From positions 1 to 64,000 of the forward strand of contig NZ_PVNK01000108.1 in assembly GCF_002994615.1 (NCBI RefSeq): 64,000 nt of DNA, given 5' to 3'. Positions 59,697 to 64,000 of this stretch are shown piece after piece. Position 1 is the first letter of the stretch, and every line of letters begins with the position of its first letter. The DNA is from Enhygromyxa salina (GTDB lineage Bacteria > Myxococcota_A > Polyangia > Nannocystales > Nannocystaceae). The translations under genes were made by a program, and so were the position numbers. The notes below the pieces were generated by a model, which was given only the letters and a program-made list of their open reading frames with translations, was not told the DNA's origin and did no database searches.

Positions 59697-61324
59697 GAAC
59701 TACACGAGAGCGTCGAGCAGCCGGGGCGGTTCTTGGCCCAGTCGGGCCGCTTGCCTGCGTACTGCTCGTGTCGCGGCTGCTCGTCGTAGGGCCGGCGCAT
59801 CAGGTCGAGGAGCTCGCCGACCAGCGAGGGGTCGCCGGCCTCGGCCCTGTCGATCGCCAGCTGCGCGAGGTAGTTGCGCAGCACGAACTTGGGGTTGGCC
59901 GCGAACATGCGTGCACGTCGCCGATCGGGATCGAGGTTCTCTCCGCGCACGCGCTCGCCGAGCTGGCGCAGCCACGCGAGCGTGAGTGAGCGCGCTGTCG
60001 CCGGGAGCTCGCCGGGCTCGGCCTCGTAGTAGGCCGGCCACAGCGGCGCGAGCAGCTCGTCGTCGCTGGCTTGCTCGCGGCCGAGCGGGACCTCGGCGAG
60101 GGCGCGGTAGAAGATCGTCATGTCCGTCGGCGTGCTGCCGAGCACGCGCAGCGCGGCGCTGGCCAGACCGAGGCCGCTGCTCGGATCTTCAGGATCTTCG
60201 TCGGCCGAGATCGGCTCGAGCCCGAGCTTGGCCGCGAACATCGAGCGGGTGTGGTGATCGAGGGCCTCGGCGAAGGCACGGATCCCGTCTTCGAAGGGCT
60301 CGCCGCTGCCGACGAGGGGCTGCAGCGCCGTCGCTAGCTTGATCAGGTTCCACACGGCGATCCGCGGCTGGTTGCCGAAGCGGTAGCGCCGGCGCATCGC
60401 GTCGGTCGTGTTTGGGGTCCAGTCGGGGTCGTAGTCGTCGATCCACCCGTAGGGCCCGTAGTCGATCGTGAGCCCGAGGATCGACATGTTGTCGGTGTTC
60501 ATGACCCCGTGGACGAAGCCGACGCGCATCCAGTGGGCGATCATCTCGGCCGTCCGGCGGCAGACCTCGGCGAACCATGCGGCGTAGGTCTGGGCCGAGG
60601 CTTGGCCGCTCGCGGACACCAGCTCCGGGAAGTGGGTGGCGATTGTGTAGTCGGCCAGGCGCGCGAGCAGCTCGTGCTCGCCGCGGGCCGTGAGCAGCTC
60701 GAAGTTGCCGAAGCGCAGGAACGAGGGCGCGACCCGACACACGATCGCGCCGGGCTCGGGCTTGGCGTGGCCGTCGTAGAACATGTCGCGGACGACCGCG
60801 TCGCCGGTCTCGACCAGCGAGAGCGCGCGCGTGGTCGGGACGCCGAGGTGGTGCATGGCCTCGCTGCACAAAAACTCGCGGATCGACGAGCGCAGGACGG
60901 CCCGGCCGTCGCCTCGTCGCGAGTAGGGGGTCGGGCCCGCGCCCTTGAGCTGCAGCTCCCAGCGCAGGCCGCCCTCGCCGCGCAGCTCGCCGAGGGTGAT
61001 CGCCCGGCCGTCGCCGAGCTGATCGGCCCAGTTGCCGAACTGGTGGCCGCCGTAGCAGGCCGCGTAGGGATCCATGCCCGGGACCACGCGGTTGCCCGCG
61101 AGGACCTCGGCGAGCTCGTCCGAGTCGGGGCCGGGGTCTGCGGGCAGGCCGACGAGGGCCGCGACCTCCCGGGCCCAGGCGAGCAGCTTGGGCGCGCGGA
61201 CTGGCGTCGGCGCGACCCGAGAGAAGCAGGCGCCGTGGACGGCGCGGCGAAAATTCTCGGGCTCGGGATCGCCGGGGAGCTCGCGGACGAAGGAGTTGTC
61301 GAAGGGCAGCGCGGCGAGGGTCAT
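59693..61324 (-). CDS. selO: Protein adenylyltransferase SelO (UPF0061/YdiU)
   Basis: A 543-residue pseudokinase-fold enzyme that transfers AMP to Ser/Thr/Tyr of proteins. Signature segments are YGGHQFGNWADQLGDGRAI, LQLKGAGPTPYSRRGDGRAV, VLRSSIREFLCSEAMHHLGV, HGVMNTDNMSILGLTIDYGP and WIDDYDPDWTPN. The C-terminal Cys motif GCSTLSCSS is present; bacterial SelO uses Cys where some eukaryotes have Sec. Length is normal, so the protein is complete although its stop codon TAG belongs to the CTAG end of MITE copy E. It has no obvious operon partner. Confidence 0.95.
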   Translation of the reverse strand: MTLAALPFDNSFVRELPGDPEPENFRRAVHGACFSRVAPTPVRAPKLLAWAREVAALVGLPADPGPDSDELAEVLAGNRVVPGMDPYAACYGGHQFGNWADQLGDGRAITLGELRGEGGLRWELQLKGAGPTPYSRRGDGRAVLRSSIREFLCSEAMHHLGVPTTRALSLVETGDAVVRDMFYDGHAKPEPGAIVCRVAPSFLRFGNFELLTARGEHELLARLADYTIATHFPELVSASGQASAQTYAAWFAEVCRRTAEMIAHWMRVGFVHGVMNTDNMSILGLTIDYGPYGWIDDYDPDWTPNTTDAMRRRYRFGNQPRIAVWNLIKLATALQPLVGSGEPFEDGIRAFAEALDHHTRSMFAAKLGLEPISADEDPEDPSSGLGLASAALRVLGSTPTDMTIFYRALAEVPLGREQASDDELLAPLWPAYYEAEPGELPATARSLTLAWLRQLGERVRGENLDPDRRRARMFAANPKFVLRNYLAQLAIDRAEAGDPSLVGELLDLMRRPYDEQPRHEQYAGKRPDWAKNRPGCSTLSCSS

Positions 61325-61444
61325 CGGGGGGTCTGTAGCAGACCCGCCGTCAGGGGATGCGTTCTTCCCCCCAGTGAAGCTGGCGCGTGACTGCAGCGCC
61401 GACGAGCGAGCTCGATGCGTGAGTCTTCTCGCCGGGCGAGTGAC

Positions 61445-62077
61445 TCAAGCAGGGGCCCCGGCTCGACCTCGCCAGACGACCTCGCGGACCTGATCGAGGT
61501 CTCGTGCGATCGACTCGTCGCTCAGCTCTCCACCCGCCTTGAAGGCCTCGAGGAAGGCTCGGCCGAGCTGCCGACGGGCCACGGCGAGCCGCGACTTCGC
61601 CGTACCTTGCGGGATCCCGAAGTGCTCCGCGAGCTCGGCCGAGCTGAGCCCATGGAAGTGGCGCAGCTCGATGATGTCTTGCTCGGTCGCGGTGAGGCTC
61701 CGGAGGGCAGCGAGGAGCAGCTGTTGGCGCTCGTCCTCGGCGAGCAGCGAAGACTGGCTCCGCCCGCTCACGCTCGCGATCGATTCCGTCAGGGGATCAA
61801 AGCTCCCGTTTGGTCGGTGGAGCTTGCGGACGGTCTCGTAGTAGACGTTCTGCGCGATGTGAAACAGGTAGGTCCGCAGGCGCGAGCGACCCTCGAAGCG
61901 GTCGCGAGCCTCGACCATCCGCCTGAACACTTCCTGAATGAGATCCTCGGGATCAGCCTCCGAGACGCGCTGAACGAAGTAGACGCGAAGGCTGTTGAAG
62001 TACTGCGCGAGCAGCCGTCCGCCCGCGTCGCTGTCACCGTTGCGCCACTGTTCGAGCAGCTCGAGGTCCGGGTCCAT
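61445..62077 (-). CDS. ECF-type RNA polymerase sigma factor
   Basis: A 210-residue sigma factor. Region 2 reads LLAQYFNSLRVYFVQRVSEA then DPEDLIQEVFRRMVEARDRF and LRTYLFHIAQNVYYETVRKL. Region 4 reads LTATEQDIIELRHFHGLSSA followed by ELAEHFGIPQGTAKSRLAVA. The C-terminal tail after region 4 is about 40 residues. No anti-sigma gene follows within the 120 bp to selO (61325-61444, no gene seen). It is third in order behind a TPR protein and a small hypothetical protein on the same strand, which may belong to the same regulatory unit. Confidence 0.9.
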   Translation of the reverse strand: MDPDLELLEQWRNGDSDAGGRLLAQYFNSLRVYFVQRVSEADPEDLIQEVFRRMVEARDRFEGRSRLRTYLFHIAQNVYYETVRKLHRPNGSFDPLTESIASVSGRSQSSLLAEDERQQLLLAALRSLTATEQDIIELRHFHGLSSAELAEHFGIPQGTAKSRLAVARRQLGRAFLEAFKAGGELSDESIARDLDQVREVVWRGRAGAPA

Positions 62078-62121
62078 CTCGCGGGTTGTACCACGTGATG
62101 GACCCGGGTCCGCCGTCGAGC

Positions 62122-62538
62122 TCAGCGGCGGGGTCGGTCAGGCTGGGCGTCGAGCGGCGAGGTCTTGACCTTGATCGTCCTGCGCTTGGTCGCCGGGGGC
62201 GAGGCGTCGCTCGTTGCCGTGATCTCGACTGGCAGCTCGGTGCTCGTCGGGCCGAAGTCGTAGTAGGCGTGGTCGGTTCCGCGCGACCAGGTCACGCTGC
62301 CCGAGCCGGGGTCGTGCGTCGCGGTGATCTCCCAGTTGTCGCCGCCGCTGCTGAAGTCCATCAGTTTGCAGCGAATGATCCCGCTCGGGGAGTTCAGGTC
62401 GCGGTGTTCGGCATGAAGCTTCTGGTCGTAGTCATCGAGGCTGTCGCTGCTGTGAACCATCTGGAGGGTGCTGGCTGCGTCGATTGTCCCGTCGAGGACG
62501 ACGGGGTCTTGTTCAGACACGTACAGGGGGTCGGTCAT
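62122..62538 (-). CDS. Small beta-rich hypothetical protein
   Basis: A 138-residue protein. ATG at 62538 (MTDPLYVSEQDPVVLDGTID) is chosen. There is no signal peptide. The alternation of hydrophobic and polar residues (WEITATHDPGSGSVTWSRGT, YYDFGPTSTELPVEITATSD) suggests a beta-sandwich. No family is recognised. It lies 44 bp upstream of the ECF sigma gene and 77 bp downstream of the TPR gene, all on one strand. Confidence 0.6.
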   Translation of the reverse strand: MTDPLYVSEQDPVVLDGTIDAASTLQMVHSSDSLDDYDQKLHAEHRDLNSPSGIIRCKLMDFSSGGDNWEITATHDPGSGSVTWSRGTDHAYYDFGPTSTELPVEITATSDASPPATKRRTIKVKTSPLDAQPDRPRR

Positions 62539-62615
62539 GGTGCTCCTTGGGCTTCGTCGCATCCAAGGGATGCGTGGTTAGAGTTCTCGAGGTTCGAGGG
62601 AGTGGGGTTCGCAAG

Positions 62616-64000
62616 CTAAGGGGTCGCAGGTGGCTCGAGCTCGAGCTCGGCGTCCTGCAGATCGCTGAGTAGCTGATCGCGCGCGGGCGAGGGCGCCTGG
62701 TCGCGGAGGCGGCTTTGAGCCGCAGCGAGCGCGCGCGCGGCGATGTCCGGCCGCGTCGAACTCGCGAGCGTCGCCAAGTTGAGGGCGAGCTCGGCTTGTT
62801 GCTCGGCGCTGAGCAGGGGCAGCGAGACCTCGAGGGCCGCGTCGAAGTCCGGACCAAAGTCACCCGTGGCCGCGTAGCTGTAGACGACGAGGACCCAGCC
62901 CTCGCGGACGTGGGTCGGGGTCCCGGGGTGGCCGACCGCGAGGAGCTCGACGAGCTCCGCGCGACGCGCTCGCTCGAGCTCGACGGACTCGTCGAGCTGA
63001 AACTCGAGCTGCAGCGCGCTGACCGCTGCCGCGATGTGGGCGTCTCGGCGGTCGGACTGGAGAACCTTGGTCAGCAGTCGACGCGCCTCATCGGGGTCCG
63101 CGAGCAGCTCGGTCTCGTTGACGAGCAAGCGCCCGAGGTTCACGAGCGCCTCGGGATCCTCCGGCTCCAGGGTGAGCGCGGCGCGATGACAGTTCTCGGC
63201 GGCGCGAGGCCGTCCGAGCTGCTCGTAGATGTTCCCGAGGTTGACGACGCGCTGTACGACGTCAAAGGTGCGGCCGCCGAGGATGTCACGAAGTACGGAC
63301 CTTCGTTGCAGCGAGAGCGCCAACTCCAGGTCACCCTCTCGCCGCGCGAATGAGGCCTCGACCTCGTCGAGGGCCGAGCGCCGCGGGCTGAGCAACAACT
63401 CGTCGGAGCCCGCCAAGATCGCCCTGGCGTTGTCGATCCAGACATCGCCTCGCTCGAGCTCCTCGGACCTCATGACGAGGGTCTTCGCCGACTCGATGTT
63501 GGCCTGGAGCCGGCGCTCTTGGTCGTGGGAAATCTCCGCGAGCCGCCGCGCCTGCTTGAAGTCAGCGACGGCGAGGTCGTACTCGGCCGAGACGGAGTAC
63601 GCCCGCCCGCGTCGGAGCCGCAGCTCTGCGCGATCAACGGGGGTCTCGGCGACTCCAGCGAGGGCCTCGTCGCTCGCGGCGATGACCTGCTCGTGCGCTG
63701 CCTGGATGTCGAGGGGCTCGAGGGTGCTCGCCACGAGCTCCTCGACCTCTGGCGACAGCGCGCGCGTCGGCCCGGCGACGAGCGCAGCTTCGAACTCGCG
63801 CGCGAACTCGGGGAAGCGCGAGGGCTCGTAGTCGGACAGGCGGTTCAAGCTGCGCAGGAGGGCCTGCAGTTGCTGCCTGCGGGCGGGGTCCTCGGCCAGG
63901 CACAGGGCGCGCGCGTCTGCCTCGAGCTTGTCGACGTGGACCGCGAAGCGAGCCGCCAAGCTGGGGTGGGCCTCGTGAAAGACGGCCCACTGCTCGGTCG
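62616..64000 (-). CDS. TPR-repeat protein, 5' end beyond the window
   Basis: The C-terminal 461 residues of a larger protein; the frame is open to the window edge with convincing sequence (EQWAVFHEAHPSLAARFAVH). It is almost wholly helical with tetratricopeptide repeats. The clearest are VNLGNIYEQLGRPRAAENCH then RAALTLEPEDPEALVNLGRL, and LRRGRAYSVSAEYDLAVADF. Such proteins often carry a CHAT or kinase domain elsewhere in the chain in this group of bacteria; that cannot be judged here. It is first in a strand-wise series with a small protein and an ECF sigma factor. Confidence 0.8.
   Translation of the reverse strand, partial: TEQWAVFHEAHPSLAARFAVHVDKLEADARALCLAEDPARRQQLQALLRSLNRLSDYEPSRFPEFAREFEAALVAGPTRALSPEVEELVASTLEPLDIQAAHEQVIAASDEALAGVAETPVDRAELRLRRGRAYSVSAEYDLAVADFKQARRLAEISHDQERRLQANIESAKTLVMRSEELERGDVWIDNARAILAGSDELLLSPRRSALDEVEASFARREGDLELALSLQRRSVLRDILGGRTFDVVQRVVNLGNIYEQLGRPRAAENCHRAALTLEPEDPEALVNLGRLLVNETELLADPDEARRLLTKVLQSDRRDAHIAAAVSALQLEFQLDESVELERARRAELVELLAVGHPGTPTHVREGWVLVVYSYAATGDFGPDFDAALEVSLPLLSAEQQAELALNLATLASSTRPDIAARALAAAQSRLRDQAPSPARDQLLSDLQDAELELEPPATP

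Overview
The window is GC-rich, densely coding bacterial DNA. Several secreted proteins have a lipobox followed by long Gly-Asp runs encoded by (GGCGAC)n. Also present are IgGFc-binding-type and choice-of-anchor-L-type surface proteins, Ser/Thr protein kinases, ECF sigma modules and many low-homology lipoproteins. Together these point to a myxobacterium of the Nannocystineae type (Nannocystis/Enhygromyxa/Plesiocystis-like). This placement is inferred from protein style, not from any search.

Layout. 1-4.0 kb: CBS-domain protein, two GD-linker lipoproteins and a decayed IgGFc-type fragment. 4.0-15 kb: a mobile-DNA region. A TetR/DoxX-like pair leads into a 1,213-bp segment (4866-6078) that recurs almost identically at 12983-14195. 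Between the two copies lie IS91-type transposase fragments, an IS110-type transposase with a Thr where a Ser is expected, a full IS91-type transposase and a moderately GC cargo (secreted HExxH protein, frameshifted lipoprotein). 13.8-20.8 kb: the most interesting locus, a graspetide-like RiPP cluster. It holds an MvdD-type ATP-grasp ligase, a 51-residue precursor with a double-glycine leader and a TT-x7-DD core, an attenuator hairpin, and then an overlapping export operon: GAF-HlyD adaptor, C39-peptidase ABC transporter, lipoprotein adaptor and EreA/ChaN-like lipoprotein. 20.9-26 kb: ECF sigma/anti-sigma/lipoprotein operon facing a TolC-family gene.

26-41 kb: lipoproteins, a beta-propeller lipoprotein, an envelope-glycan operon (FAD protein, DPM1-type GT2, NodB deacetylase), a kinase, an aspartate-carbamoyltransferase-like protein, a PAS-(degenerate GGDEF)-EAL protein, an exported Pcm and small secreted proteins. 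41-50 kb: gamma-carbonic anhydrase-like protein, a histone-H1-like Lys/Ala-rich protein, an MMPL/LolA-like/outer-membrane lipid-transport operon and IlvE. 50-59 kb: tandem choice-of-anchor-L paralogues, a large GT-C-like membrane protein and a C-terminally eroded kinase. 59-64 kb: SelO, an ECF sigma factor and a TPR protein running off the window.

A roughly 166-bp palindromic MITE-like element occurs six times (1-125, 3624-3789, 5206-5371, 13323-13488, 27202-27261 as a 60-bp internal deletion, 59499-59696). Each complete end is CTAG. At two sites that CTAG contains the TAG stop codon of the neighbouring gene. I saw no rRNA, tRNA or CRISPR array.
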